Source of the DNA: a virus
Strand: one strand, 5' to 3'
Virus record (IMG/VR): IMGVR_UViG_3300009158_000001
Span: 1-64,000 of that record
Length of the DNA: 64,000 nucleotides
Shown piece after piece: positions 41,032 to 51,590 of the stretch. The notes under the pieces are model-generated. The model saw only the letters and a program-made list of their open reading frames with translations, did not search any database and was not told the origin of the DNA. Numbering within the stretch: position 1 is the first letter of the stretch; every line of letters starts with the position of its first letter. The position numbers and the translations under genes are program-made.

Positions 41032-44000
41032 TTAATAGGCAATTCCACTTGTGGAAATATTTGGAGCTGGATCTCTTTCAAGAGCTGTTATTGTTTTTAA
41101 TGTCAGCCTGCCTTTAAATTCAACCCAAACATATGTATGTATCCCCTCATCTATGCTTCCTCCGATAATGGAAGCTCGACCTTGACTTGTTCCTGGCTGG
41201 ATAACATGGCCTGTTAAGACTTCTCCTCCAGCACCAATGGAATCAATATAAAACCTAACGTTGTTAGTTGTATCTCTTCCTTGCAACAGGCTACCAGGAA
41301 TAAGAACGTAATCATTAACATCATACCCACTTCCTCCATTAACAATGTTAATGGAAATATTTCCAGATACAGGATCATCATTATAAGGACCACTTGGCCC
41401 AACTGGAAGAGTAATATCTAACTCTAAACCTTTGTTATCTGTGAAGCTTGTAATAAACTCTGCAGGTTCATTTCCATACTGATCTGTTAAAAATACCCTA
41501 TATGGAACAGGAGAATTTGGCCAATTATCCATTTTTTTGTCAAAATGCAAAAGCAAACAAAACATTTTATTTTGCATATATCCTGCATATTTTGACTTAA
41601 ATAAAGGAAATCTATTATAGTAACTATCGTGATTGTGTAACATCTCGCAAACACCAATTGCTGCATCATATCCAACTGCTCCACCAAGTGGCGAAGTGTG
41701 AAAAAGATATCCGCCTGCTGGGTAACTTTGGTCAACTCCAGTTGATGGAATACTTCCACTTGATTTCATTAAAACAGGAATTTTTTGATGAATGTCTTCG
41801 ATACCCATATCAAGACTGCCTTTTGCTTTGTAAGACTCAACCATAAATACATTACCTGCAAGAACCTGCCTGTAATCACGGTTAAAGGGACTATCACCTA
41901 AATTTTGTTCTGCCTCATCATAGGCTGGGCTCGGACTATCGGCGTCGCCAGTTGTTCGACCATTTGGCGCAATAAGCCTTTGGCCAATAAAATATTCTAA
42001 GTCTACTTTAAGCGATTGCAAACTAATTGGAAAAGTATCAAATAAATTTATATGATCCCCAGAACGCGCAAGAAGCATATCTTCTGAGCCACGAATCAAT
42101 TGATCAACAAATATACTAGGAGCCATTAGCCGAGAACCAAAGAAACCAGGACTAGTTGGATTAGAACCTGGCGCACACAGAATATAACCATCTCCATTCT
42201 GACCGCCCACCCAGTTTGGTACGTCTTGAGAATCATTCTGATACATTGGATAAACTTGTTCAGTTGACATTACAAATGTTTTATGTGCCAAATAATTTTC
42301 TATTCGCATAGGAAAGCTGGTCGCGTTCTCCTGTATAAGGTCTCCCATATAATGTCTAACTTTAAATGGAACAACATACTCAGCTGTATAGGGCTGATAA
42401 GGATCATTTCTAAATCCTGCAAAAGCTTCTACGAAAGAAGCTTGACGAATTGCTGAGCCATAGTCTTCTGCTCTATGCGAACCTAAAGAAATTCTTCTGC
42501 TATTCTGCCAAGGAGCAGGATCGCTACTAGATGCTAATCCTGATCCACTATCTCTTAGAATTTTGCCATCCATAGATCTAATTGAATCCCATGGCTTAAC
42601 AAGACCCCATCTATAAAAACCTTTTCCAAAGTTATATAGAAGATTAATATTTCCACCAGACGTATTTGTATATGAGTTTACATTTAAGCCAGCCTCAAAC
42701 TGAGGCTCTACATCTGTTACTTTACCCCAAAATCTAAATTCTCTGTGGATAAACTGATTATTATCAATTGCAGTTAAAATAGGAGATTCTGGTCCCCAAT
42801 TTTGACTTTCAGCTTTAAGACCTAATCCAACCTTAAAATCAGGATGAAGATTATCTAATTGCCCAGATAGACAAAAATTAATTCCATATGTTCCACGAAA
42901 AAACGGACGACCATATACCCACCCAAGAATATGCGAGTCTGATGCTTTGCCAATTTTGCCTTTAACTAACGTATTAGACCTATTACGATCTGGGGCTAAG
43001 CTAAATATATCTAGAATAGGACCTGGTCCATAGTCTAACTCATCATCATTGGCATCATATACTCCACCTGTACTTCCATTAAGTGCAGGATAGTTAATAG
43101 CATTTGAACTCCATAATGAAGCAAGGTGATGGCTTGTATAGTCCTTAGACCAAGGAGCAAGAAAAACATTATTATCTCTGTCAACAACTGGTCCAGGAGA
43201 AGAAAGAATACCAGCACCAGATGCAATAACATTTCCTTTTGTATCTGCTGAATCTAAGGTCTTTAAAGCAAAGGTTCCTTTGTCACTTATTGCTTCGGGA
43301 TAACTAACTTCCAAGGCAAATGTTCCAGGGATACCAGTCGATGTTTTTCCTCTCGTTGCTGGATTGACAGAAGACTCAGACTTTCCTTCTCCTCCGACAC
43401 TAAGCCAGATATTAGAACCTTTAATAGCTTTTACTGCAAAGCCATCTCTATACTGATAATCAGTTTTTGCTGGACTATTTGTATTTGTCCCAGCTTTTGA
43501 ATTTGCAGTAGTGACAATATTAAACTCACCAGCTCTCCAATAGGCACTTGCTTCTGTATTAAAATATGGATCAATAACTGCAAGACGACCATTAAAGATA
43601 TCTTCTCTATATCCAAAGTATAGATTACCCCATCCAATATTTAATCCACCAATATTGGATGTGTCAGAATTCCCTAGACGAATAGCACCTGTTTCATCTC
43701 CTGGTATAAACCCATGCTTTGACAAAGAAGAAAGATTATTTTGCTGATCAAATTTATTAGGAGCTATAAAAGGATAAGGTTCGTAATAAAGTTTTACTGC
43801 TCCATGAGTATTTGGATAACTTTTATTCTGGAATGGCGCAACTTTGTCTGAATTCAAAACAAGATGAAGGTCCAAACCTGTTACATCTCCCCCACTTTCT
43901 GCAACCACTCTTAAAGTAAGATCATTATCTGGGGTTATTCCTCCAACTAGACTACCTGGAATTTTAATAATATTGCCAACAGCATAACCAGATCCATTAT

Positions 44001-45798
44001 TCAGGATAGCATTTACAAAATCACCAACAGGATAATCATTGTAAATTACAAGTTGGTTTGCTGGAATTTTTATCTGGAGCTGAAGACCAGTCCCAGACCC
44101 CAGAATAGTAGTAGGAGTAACAACATAATAAGAATAGCTATTCTCAGAGGAAATATCTGGATTTCCAAATACAAAAGAATGGCTTCTTAGCTGTGAGTAA
44201 TCAGAAATATCACTAGACAAACTCCAAGTTATTTTTTCTTGACGATTTCCAGAATTCAAACCCGTAGTTTGCGTGCTGTATTGATATGTCTTAGGTGTTG
44301 ACTCTATTGGAAAAAAAGCAAAATCTCCGAAGAACATATTCTTATTTAAATTAGAATCATATGCGCTGTTCTTGTCGTAGAATCCTTGAGATCCACCAAA
44401 CTTATATCCTAGTCTACTGAGGTACTGAGGATGGACATCGTTAGGGATCTCAGAATCAGTAAGAAATCTTGAATACCCAAAGAAATTCAAACCACCACTT
44501 TCTCCTGCAAGTTTATCTCCAATTGGAATAGCTGGCATATCTAAGTGAGTATGAACTAAATCTCTATGTGAAATTCTTTTGCTATTTATTCCATCATGAT
44601 CATGTTGCGAAAAGTTAATAGCATTTTGTGCAATACTTCCAGTTAAAGATGTTCCAACTGTAAACAAGAAGAAATCTTTTGAATTATAATTTGATCCGCT
44701 AGCACTTAAGAGATTGCCAGAGTCATCAAGCCATACATTTTTTAGGGATGCCGGTGTTGTAAAGTTATAAACAATTTCACTACTAGTTCTTATTAGTGTT
44801 ACAGGATAAGACTCTCCAGTCCGGCTATCAAATAACAAAGTAATATTATCTTGTAGTGTGCTGCCAGCAAAAACATCATTTCCTCCAACTGAGACATTTG
44901 GAAGAACATAGTTTTTAATTCCACCAATAGCTTTTCCTACTGGCTCAAACCCAGCTGCAACTTTCTGAAGAGCTTCGCCATTGCCATAACTTAGTAGACT
45001 TTCTTTTACAGAAATAACTTCTGGAAGTCTCATCTTCCAAAGCGCAGTGTCATTTTGCGAGGATACGTACTCTATCTTTAGGCAACCATACTCATCACTT
45101 AATGAATCAACTAAGCTATTTCTTGTTTCTAGACTAAGACTAAGAATTGAAAGATCTGGAATACAGTTATATCCTGCTCCAATATAAGACTCTGTGTTAG
45201 GAACATATAGGTCGTACTTTAAAGATTCACCATGGTTAAAATAGCAATTGCTATATAGAGTTGCTGATGCCACATCCACATAATAAGCTGGACTGATAGA
45301 GGTATAGACTTGATCTTTTAATGTTTTACGTGAAAACGCAACACCAGCAACTACCAATGTATACGAGATCGGTCCAGTAGCTTTTCCTGGAGGAAAAGGA
45401 AGTTGTTGTTCAAGAGTGTCTCGCTTTAAAGGCCAACCTGCAGTCTGAGTTTCTTTTAGGTGATAAGAACCCGGAATGTATCGAAGATTCAAAAGAGAAT
45501 GTGCTCCGATAATTCTTGCAAGATTAAATGTATTCGTAATAGAGTTAGAAGCTGCAGCAAGCAAAGTAGATCTATTTGTACTATTCATTTTTGAATAATA
45601 AGTAGATGTACTTGTTATGTAATCCTTAGATTCAATACTTGCGCCTTTTCTGACAAGGGGCCCAAGTAAATTATTTAATAGACTAAACCCAGATCGAACA
45701 GATTCATATAGTTTATTGAATACAATAGCTTCAGGTAAAGCTCCGGTCGTAAAATTAAAACTAGGAACATTTAAGCCTTTTTTTAAGCTATCACTCAT
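41032..45798 (-). CDS. Giant tail-fibre/adhesin-like protein (1588 aa)
   Basis: A very large virion protein with a helical N-terminus (about 20-60, FNKLYESVRSGFSLLNNLLG), typical of fibre anchors. Around residues 400-430 it has FSQHDHDGINSKRISHRDL, a His/Asp/Gly motif frequent in phage fibre proteins. Two copies of the GSGYxVGDxIxIPGS module are present (about residues 600-650 and 1485-1540). Much of the rest is Gly/Asn/Ser-rich beta structure, including SHLxxxW-type loops that recall glycan-binding modules. It probably contacts the host surface. There is no signal of a peptidase. Confidence 0.7.
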   Translation of the reverse strand: MSDSLKKGLNVPSFNFTTGALPEAIVFNKLYESVRSGFSLLNNLLGPLVRKGASIESKDYITSTSTYYSKMNSTNRSTLLAAASNSITNTFNLARIIGAHSLLNLRYIPGSYHLKETQTAGWPLKRDTLEQQLPFPPGKATGPISYTLVVAGVAFSRKTLKDQVYTSISPAYYVDVASATLYSNCYFNHGESLKYDLYVPNTESYIGAGYNCIPDLSILSLSLETRNSLVDSLSDEYGCLKIEYVSSQNDTALWKMRLPEVISVKESLLSYGNGEALQKVAAGFEPVGKAIGGIKNYVLPNVSVGGNDVFAGSTLQDNITLLFDSRTGESYPVTLIRTSSEIVYNFTTPASLKNVWLDDSGNLLSASGSNYNSKDFFLFTVGTSLTGSIAQNAINFSQHDHDGINSKRISHRDLVHTHLDMPAIPIGDKLAGESGGLNFFGYSRFLTDSEIPNDVHPQYLSRLGYKFGGSQGFYDKNSAYDSNLNKNMFFGDFAFFPIESTPKTYQYSTQTTGLNSGNRQEKITWSLSSDISDYSQLRSHSFVFGNPDISSENSYSYYVVTPTTILGSGTGLQLQIKIPANQLVIYNDYPVGDFVNAILNNGSGYAVGNIIKIPGSLVGGITPDNDLTLRVVAESGGDVTGLDLHLVLNSDKVAPFQNKSYPNTHGAVKLYYEPYPFIAPNKFDQQNNLSSLSKHGFIPGDETGAIRLGNSDTSNIGGLNIGWGNLYFGYREDIFNGRLAVIDPYFNTEASAYWRAGEFNIVTTANSKAGTNTNSPAKTDYQYRDGFAVKAIKGSNIWLSVGGEGKSESSVNPATRGKTSTGIPGTFALEVSYPEAISDKGTFALKTLDSADTKGNVIASGAGILSSPGPVVDRDNNVFLAPWSKDYTSHHLASLWSSNAINYPALNGSTGGVYDANDDELDYGPGPILDIFSLAPDRNRSNTLVKGKIGKASDSHILGWVYGRPFFRGTYGINFCLSGQLDNLHPDFKVGLGLKAESQNWGPESPILTAIDNNQFIHREFRFWGKVTDVEPQFEAGLNVNSYTNTSGGNINLLYNFGKGFYRWGLVKPWDSIRSMDGKILRDSGSGLASSSDPAPWQNSRRISLGSHRAEDYGSAIRQASFVEAFAGFRNDPYQPYTAEYVVPFKVRHYMGDLIQENATSFPMRIENYLAHKTFVMSTEQVYPMYQNDSQDVPNWVGGQNGDGYILCAPGSNPTSPGFFGSRLMAPSIFVDQLIRGSEDMLLARSGDHINLFDTFPISLQSLKVDLEYFIGQRLIAPNGRTTGDADSPSPAYDEAEQNLGDSPFNRDYRQVLAGNVFMVESYKAKGSLDMGIEDIHQKIPVLMKSSGSIPSTGVDQSYPAGGYLFHTSPLGGAVGYDAAIGVCEMLHNHDSYYNRFPLFKSKYAGYMQNKMFCLLLHFDKKMDNWPNSPVPYRVFLTDQYGNEPAEFITSFTDNKGLELDITLPVGPSGPYNDDPVSGNISINIVNGGSGYDVNDYVLIPGSLLQGRDTTNNVRFYIDSIGAGGEVLTGHVIQPGTSQGRASIIGGSIDEGIHTYVWVEFKGRLTLKTITALERDPAPNISTSGIAY

Positions 45799-45831
45799 TT
45801 GTTAATCCTTTTAAATTCTTAAAAATTTAAA

Positions 45832-48800
45832 TTATAGTTTTATATTAAAGCTAATCTCTGAAGAGCCATTCTCGTAAACTCCAAGATGATTACTTAAGTA
45901 ATTTATACCATTGGAGTTTACATAGGAAACATATGGCATAGTAGGCCCAACCTTTGAACTTGCAGCTATATTATTTATCGTAAAAAAGGTATTTACCCCT
46001 ATAGTAGATGCGTCTTGGCTACCAGAGCCAGGCAATCTCCACCCATAGGGTATTTTGACCGTTTTTAGTAAATTCTCGACAACACCTTTGTCAAGGTTAT
46101 TAAGTTCTATTTCAAACTCAACGCTATTCGAATAGATAACATTATCATTATCACCATAGGTTGACGCCATAATATTAGCTTTTGTTTCTGGAATTAAAGC
46201 ATATCCAGCAATAGCATTATTCGGATCGGTCTCATTTGGCAAAGGTAAGATTTCACTTACTAAAAACTTTCGACCTCCTGAACTATAAGACGAAGTCATT
46301 ACAGGACCATATACGTTCTGAAATGGGTTTGGACTAGACAAAGAATCAGCATCATAAGAAGGGTGCTTCCATTCCGTAGGAGATGCTGAAGTTGACTTTA
46401 GTCTTGCAAGAACTGATTTTTTACCGTTCATTTTTGCAGGATGAAATGCTTTATCATCTGGTCTAAGCATTCTAAATGAAGTAACTTTATGATCTGCAAC
46501 ATTACCAGAGTAACTAGTTGTAAAATTTACGACTGCTCCTCCTGGGAAAAAATTAGATGTTACCTGATCTATAGTTAGATATAAATCATGCGTTACATTT
46601 GTACCATTTAAAAGACTTCCCTGTACTTTTATTACATCACCTTCAAAAAAATTAGTCCCATGAGTTTCAATGCTAACAGTAGTATTTGTTCCGTATTGGT
46701 ATGCAACTCCTGCTATTGGTGTAGCTATCTGGATATTAAGTGTTGGCATAGTCTTGCCATTCGGATAAGCTGAAGAAACTAATACAGTAGGAACATTTGC
46801 ATAAGTTTTTATCTTTGCCACAAAAGGAGTTTCTGAATCTGCTATTATTGCAAATGTAGTGTTAGTCTCTCTTGGCGCATAAAAAATAGACGAAGCCCAA
46901 GCCTCTGGAATTTCTACAATATCCTTTATTTTGTAAACATCATTGTGCTCTATGCCTTCTATTGAGAGAACCATTTTCCCACCAATATAAGTACTAGCAC
47001 TTTCTTTGTTTATCCAATCGTAGAAAATTAATCCTTTATCATATCCATTGTTACTGTTATCAACTCCCCAAGAAGAATTACTATTTCTAAGTTTTAAGAT
47101 TCTAGTAGAAATGCTAGAAGGATTAACAAATACGCCAACTTTTTCATCTATGCTAAGACCTTGCGTATTTGGTATTACGTACTTTATTCCAGTAGTGCCA
47201 ATAGATCCATCATCCTTAGTAATCATATAAAGAATGTTTGTTTGAGTAGCGTCGCCTGAAACAGGCAACTCATAACTATCTGGAATACTTAAAAAGGTAT
47301 TAGCACCTAACGCAACAACATCAGCAGCTTTAAATGTAATCCAATTAAACTCACTATCACCCGGAGAATAAGTTGCATAGAAGATTCCCAGATCATTTGT
47401 AATTACACTAGTAGATAATGCTCCGTTTATTAATCCTTTGCCTTCTTGTATAAAGACAGTTACTTCTTGATTAACTATTGGATCGTTACTCTCTGATAAG
47501 ACTTGTCCTTCGAGATAGACAATTTCATTCTGATTGCTCAGAGGTCCATATACAAAAGTACTTGTTCGCTCCCCGCGCCTCAAGTAATTTATTCCTACTG
47601 CCTTTAGTGTAATCTTATAAGGATATTTTTTATTCTTACCAAGCACTGCGATGGTTTTTTGATTAGCCCAAAGCCAAGGATCAAGAGTCTTCTCTATATG
47701 CTGTTGCGGTCCTAATCCATTAGCTGTTGATAGACCAACACAAGGAGCATAATAGGCATATACTTCTTCATTACTATCTACTGTTGATAGATAAGAATAG
47801 GGAGAAATAATACAATTTGCTGGAAAATTTTGTATTGTTTTAATTAAGATTTTGTTTTTACTTAGTTTCCAAAAGGGAACAACCACTGGTGCGTTTGGCG
47901 CATGATATATAGTTATATAACCATTATCATCGAATGCATCTGTATTAAGATGTAAATAAACATTTCCGAATTCAGGAGAATTATCTCCTGCTTGTGCACC
48001 TATTGGTTTTGTATATACAAATTGTGTAGAGCTTGATAACGTCTTTTTGCAAAAAGAAATCTTACCAGTATATCTATCGAAATAACAAGCATTGCCATCT
48101 TCATTATTTTTTGCTTCAAGCTCAGCTTCTAGATAGGAATTATAAGTCTTGTATATTGTTATAGCCCCTGTATTTTTGTTTCTACTAAGGATTGTAGTGC
48201 GACCAGCCTCAAATGGGGTAGTAGCATACCCTTCACTTGCCGGAGAGTATTTAAGCCTAAATGTGGAGTTATAGCCAGACTCTTTTCCTTTACCAAGATA
48301 CTCACAGAAAGCTTTAAAGCTTCCATCTGCCAAACTTGCATTTCGATCTTCTAATGATAGATCGCTGAATGAAGTATTGTCTCTTAACCCACTTGAAAAG
48401 TCATCAGACTTTTGCAAGTAGTTATTAACTAGTAACCCATCTAACGCTTCATTAAAGGCATATCCCATATAGGGCAGGCTAGTATAACTATCGATCTCAT
48501 TGGGCACCGCAAATAATGTGTAATCGCCTTTGTTAACTTTATAAACATTACTAGATATAAAATTAATTTGCGCTGCTTTGCGCCTTATATCAGTTTCCTC
48601 TTCCTGTTCTCTTGACCAGAAACTATCTAAAGAAATAGTAGACCCAGAAGATGAAAGCGTTGCTACTTCTATAGAGCTTCTAGGCTGAATATAAGCTGTT
48701 AGTCCGCCAATCTGAGTCTCTCCAGAAGAAACATAAAGCTTATTGTCTCTTGTGAAAGACATAAGACTTTTCTCGTGTAAGATTCCATTTCGATAATATT

Positions 48801-48981
48801 CTTTACCAATCTCTTTTGGATTCTTAGAAAAACTCCAATACTTTTCAGTAGGAGTTACTGCACCAAATCTACTAAGTGCAGTTAGTCCAGTAACTACATT
48901 GTAATTTATTTTTGACTCTCGTACATTTAGTACAGATGTGTAGACAGAAATAGAATAAGTTAAAGATACTTTATTTATCAT
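45832..48981 (-). CDS. Adhesin-like virion protein with Big-1-like domain (1049-1053 aa)
   Basis: The start is taken as ATG at 48981 (MINKVSLTYS); an in-frame ATG at 48993 is possible. Residues about 500-575 form a bacterial Ig-like (Big-1/invasin) domain: YLEGQVLSESNDPIVNQEVT, then VITNDLGIFYATYSPGDSEF. Near 765-820 lies another copy of the GxxxxGDxIxxxGSLL module shared with neighbouring genes. The rest is beta-rich with Tyr/Asn/Ser bias. It probably forms an extended arm for surface contact, overlapping the upstream gene by 11 bases. Confidence 0.65.
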   Translation of the reverse strand: MINKVSLTYSISVYTSVLNVRESKINYNVVTGLTALSRFGAVTPTEKYWSFSKNPKEIGKEYYRNGILHEKSLMSFTRDNKLYVSSGETQIGGLTAYIQPRSSIEVATLSSSGSTISLDSFWSREQEEETDIRRKAAQINFISSNVYKVNKGDYTLFAVPNEIDSYTSLPYMGYAFNEALDGLLVNNYLQKSDDFSSGLRDNTSFSDLSLEDRNASLADGSFKAFCEYLGKGKESGYNSTFRLKYSPASEGYATTPFEAGRTTILSRNKNTGAITIYKTYNSYLEAELEAKNNEDGNACYFDRYTGKISFCKKTLSSSTQFVYTKPIGAQAGDNSPEFGNVYLHLNTDAFDDNGYITIYHAPNAPVVVPFWKLSKNKILIKTIQNFPANCIISPYSYLSTVDSNEEVYAYYAPCVGLSTANGLGPQQHIEKTLDPWLWANQKTIAVLGKNKKYPYKITLKAVGINYLRRGERTSTFVYGPLSNQNEIVYLEGQVLSESNDPIVNQEVTVFIQEGKGLINGALSTSVITNDLGIFYATYSPGDSEFNWITFKAADVVALGANTFLSIPDSYELPVSGDATQTNILYMITKDDGSIGTTGIKYVIPNTQGLSIDEKVGVFVNPSSISTRILKLRNSNSSWGVDNSNNGYDKGLIFYDWINKESASTYIGGKMVLSIEGIEHNDVYKIKDIVEIPEAWASSIFYAPRETNTTFAIIADSETPFVAKIKTYANVPTVLVSSAYPNGKTMPTLNIQIATPIAGVAYQYGTNTTVSIETHGTNFFEGDVIKVQGSLLNGTNVTHDLYLTIDQVTSNFFPGGAVVNFTTSYSGNVADHKVTSFRMLRPDDKAFHPAKMNGKKSVLARLKSTSASPTEWKHPSYDADSLSSPNPFQNVYGPVMTSSYSSGGRKFLVSEILPLPNETDPNNAIAGYALIPETKANIMASTYGDNDNVIYSNSVEFEIELNNLDKGVVENLLKTVKIPYGWRLPGSGSQDASTIGVNTFFTINNIAASSKVGPTMPYVSYVNSNGINYLSNHLGVYENGSSEISFNIKL

Positions 48982-49891
48982 AATAAGTCCCATTTACTGC
49001 AACTGCACTAGTCTCATTAGCTTTCCATCCTGCATTAACCAGCTTTGAAAAGAAAGCTAAATCTAATATCTCTGGATTCTCAGATCCAACAAATGCATCA
49101 GGTGCCAAGTTATTATAATCGATCAATGCGTTTGAGCTAGCAATAATTGGAGATATTCTATAAGACATTACTGGACAATACACTAGTGGTAGATATTTAT
49201 GATAATAACTGTAAATCACTGTCATAAGTTCTCTATCATCATTGTCAAATAGATGGAAACTTCTTGTTACTTCATCATAGTAAAAATCACCAATTTCTAA
49301 TACTTCTTCTGGTGTATTGACTTTGTTCTTTAAAAAGCTTCCCTTGCCTCTTATACTGTCAGGTAAGACAACTAAATCTAAGGTTCCAGGCATTATATAG
49401 TTACCACCTAGAAGACTTTTCTTTGCAGTCCCAAAGTTTACAAATGGCATTAGAAAACATAAATCTTTTGTAAGATATTTTTCTTCATCTATCACTACTT
49501 CATTATTGGCACTTAATGCTTCAAAGTCATTCTTGAATGTTTCAATAGTTTTGTGATCAGTTATTTTGTAAGACAACAGCAACTCACGTTCACCTTCTAT
49601 GCTGTTTGCCCAGTAAACATTTAACTCATACCCATTGAAGTAGATTCTTAGCTCAGGATCTATTTTAATATATCCAATATCTTTAGGAGGATGACCTAGT
49701 GCTCTTCCATGTCCACTACTTTGTCCTGAGTTACTAATGCTAGAAGGATAAGTTGAGGCTGACAAACATCTATATTTAAAGTCAACTAAAGATTCATTTT
49801 GATTTCTATAAACTCCAAACTTTTGCCCAATGTAATCTATGCTTGTTACATTGGACTCTTTCCCTAGATAATTGAAATCTTTAATACTCAT
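48971..49891 (-). CDS. Baseplate-associated structural protein (306 aa)
   Basis: 306 residues with a helix-rich N-terminus (1-60) and mixed beta segments, including a run of strands around 75-110 (IGYIKIDPELRIYFNGYELN). It lies two genes after the J-like wedge protein in the transcription order. By position it could connect wedge and fibre parts, as T4 gp8/gp9-type proteins do, but I see no sequence family. The stop overlaps the next start. Confidence 0.55.
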   Translation of the reverse strand: MSIKDFNYLGKESNVTSIDYIGQKFGVYRNQNESLVDFKYRCLSASTYPSSISNSGQSSGHGRALGHPPKDIGYIKIDPELRIYFNGYELNVYWANSIEGERELLLSYKITDHKTIETFKNDFEALSANNEVVIDEEKYLTKDLCFLMPFVNFGTAKKSLLGGNYIMPGTLDLVVLPDSIRGKGSFLKNKVNTPEEVLEIGDFYYDEVTRSFHLFDNDDRELMTVIYSYYHKYLPLVYCPVMSYRISPIIASSNALIDYNNLAPDAFVGSENPEILDLAFFSKLVNAGWKANETSAVAVNGTYYDK

Positions 49892-49892
49892 T

Positions 49893-51590
49893 TTAATACT
49901 CTACTAGAAGTTTAGAAGATTCTACGTTTGTCCAGATTTGCCCAGAATTTCTATCAAAGTAATACCCATCTTTATAGAAAGACAAGACATTCTTGACAAT
50001 CCCATTAGAGAATTCTAAGTTTGCATTACTATCAGATCCAAACTTCCACCCATAGTAATTTGTCTTGAGATCAAAAACCTTCCAAGGAACTTTATATTTT
50101 ACAGTTAGAATTTTAGCACCAGCTTCTACCACAGTACTTCCACCTCTCTCGTTGGTATGCATCAGAGCCTCGCATATAACTTTATATGAGCCAATATTAT
50201 CAAGATAAAGATCCCACCTTAACTGTTGGTCTCCAAGCCCAATCCAAGCTTCATCTTCGTTAACTACTTCGCCTTCTGCATTAATATAGTACTCTATTGG
50301 CTCTCCTGTTATTTCATCGGAGTTTTCTGAGTTTTTAATTTTCAATCTAAGACGAGTTGTATGAATATCACTTGGCAGAGAAGTAACTCTAGTCTCAATG
50401 GTAACTTTTTCGATATGCTCTTCATCTTTTGCTACAAAAGGAATATCTTCGCAGACAAGATCTAGGAAATGATTATTATTGTTTTCATAGATAAACTTAT
50501 TACCAGTAAGATACAAATCGTATAGATATAATTTTGTTGTGTCTAAGGACTCAGCATTATCTGGATGCTTAACGGTATATAAAAGTTTACCTACTGAAAC
50601 CCAGTCATCAACTACCTGTATAGTATCCTGTTCGTTTAGCAAAGTATAAGCATCATGAACAATTTGCTCATAGTCCGAAAGAGCGTTTACTGCTTTTAAA
50701 AGCAAATACTCATTGTCCGAACCATTGTCTGTCTTTTCGATAACCCACATTGTATTTTCATATTCAGTTCTTAATGAATCAAAGTTTTGGATAGCTCCAA
50801 AGATCTTTTTCTTTTTATCTTTATCAAAAAAGTTATTTTCAATAATTTCAATATCAAAGTTATCTAATTGCGAATCTTCTAAAAGAGAAAATTTTAATGT
50901 ATATATTCCAGGCAAAAATTCTTGATTGAAAGAAAAAGCTTCATCTGCTAGCATGAGAACATCAGATATTGGAATTCCATTTTGCCCAAGTATTTGAGCA
51001 AAACTAAAACTATAAAATGAAGAATCCTCTCTCATAAATTTATAATAGAAATCACTATTTTTATAAGTAGTTCCATTCTTTGGAGTTAATTGAAATCCTA
51101 TAAAACAAGGATTTTTTACTCTTAATAGATATTCTTTTCTTTCAACTACATCAAGTACCTCAATACTAGTAGAAACTTCTTTCTTACCTTTAAAAAGTAA
51201 GGGAAGCCTATAAGTCAAGTCTGTCTTCTCCATGTTTGGAATTGTAATTAGATCACAGTTTGACTCTCCATCAAATTGGTAAACACTTACATTCTTTGGA
51301 ATTTTATATATAAAGTCTAGATCAGAAATTATTTTCTCTGGCTCAGGTGATGCATATAAAAAAAACTCAGTACTGTCATCTGTTTCAGCTTGATTTAGTC
51401 GCATACTTGATACTTCAACAAAGGAAGCTTGACCAAATTGAAAAATAGGAACAGCAAGATCATTTAAGATATTTTGATAGTTACTATTCTTGTCCGTCCT
51501 TGCTTTTGCAAATGAAGGCAATGTGTTTAGTTGCTCTTGTACTTTGTAATTATAAAGAGGCTGAGTAATTAATTCTTGATATTTATTCAT
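49893..51590 (-). CDS. Baseplate wedge-region structural protein (565 aa)
   Basis: 565 residues, starting 8 bases inside the end of the J-like gene. An N-terminal helical segment (1-60) leads into beta domains. Around 385-475 there is an Ig-like segment (TIETRVTSLPSDIHTTRLRL, QQLRWDLYLDNIGSYKVICE). No enzyme motif. In contractile phages the gene after baseplate J commonly encodes another wedge component (gpI or gp7-like), so this is the likely class, but sequence evidence is contextual only. Confidence 0.6.
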   Translation of the reverse strand: MNKYQELITQPLYNYKVQEQLNTLPSFAKARTDKNSNYQNILNDLAVPIFQFGQASFVEVSSMRLNQAETDDSTEFFLYASPEPEKIISDLDFIYKIPKNVSVYQFDGESNCDLITIPNMEKTDLTYRLPLLFKGKKEVSTSIEVLDVVERKEYLLRVKNPCFIGFQLTPKNGTTYKNSDFYYKFMREDSSFYSFSFAQILGQNGIPISDVLMLADEAFSFNQEFLPGIYTLKFSLLEDSQLDNFDIEIIENNFFDKDKKKKIFGAIQNFDSLRTEYENTMWVIEKTDNGSDNEYLLLKAVNALSDYEQIVHDAYTLLNEQDTIQVVDDWVSVGKLLYTVKHPDNAESLDTTKLYLYDLYLTGNKFIYENNNNHFLDLVCEDIPFVAKDEEHIEKVTIETRVTSLPSDIHTTRLRLKIKNSENSDEITGEPIEYYINAEGEVVNEDEAWIGLGDQQLRWDLYLDNIGSYKVICEALMHTNERGGSTVVEAGAKILTVKYKVPWKVFDLKTNYYGWKFGSDSNANLEFSNGIVKNVLSFYKDGYYFDRNSGQIWTNVESSKLLVEY

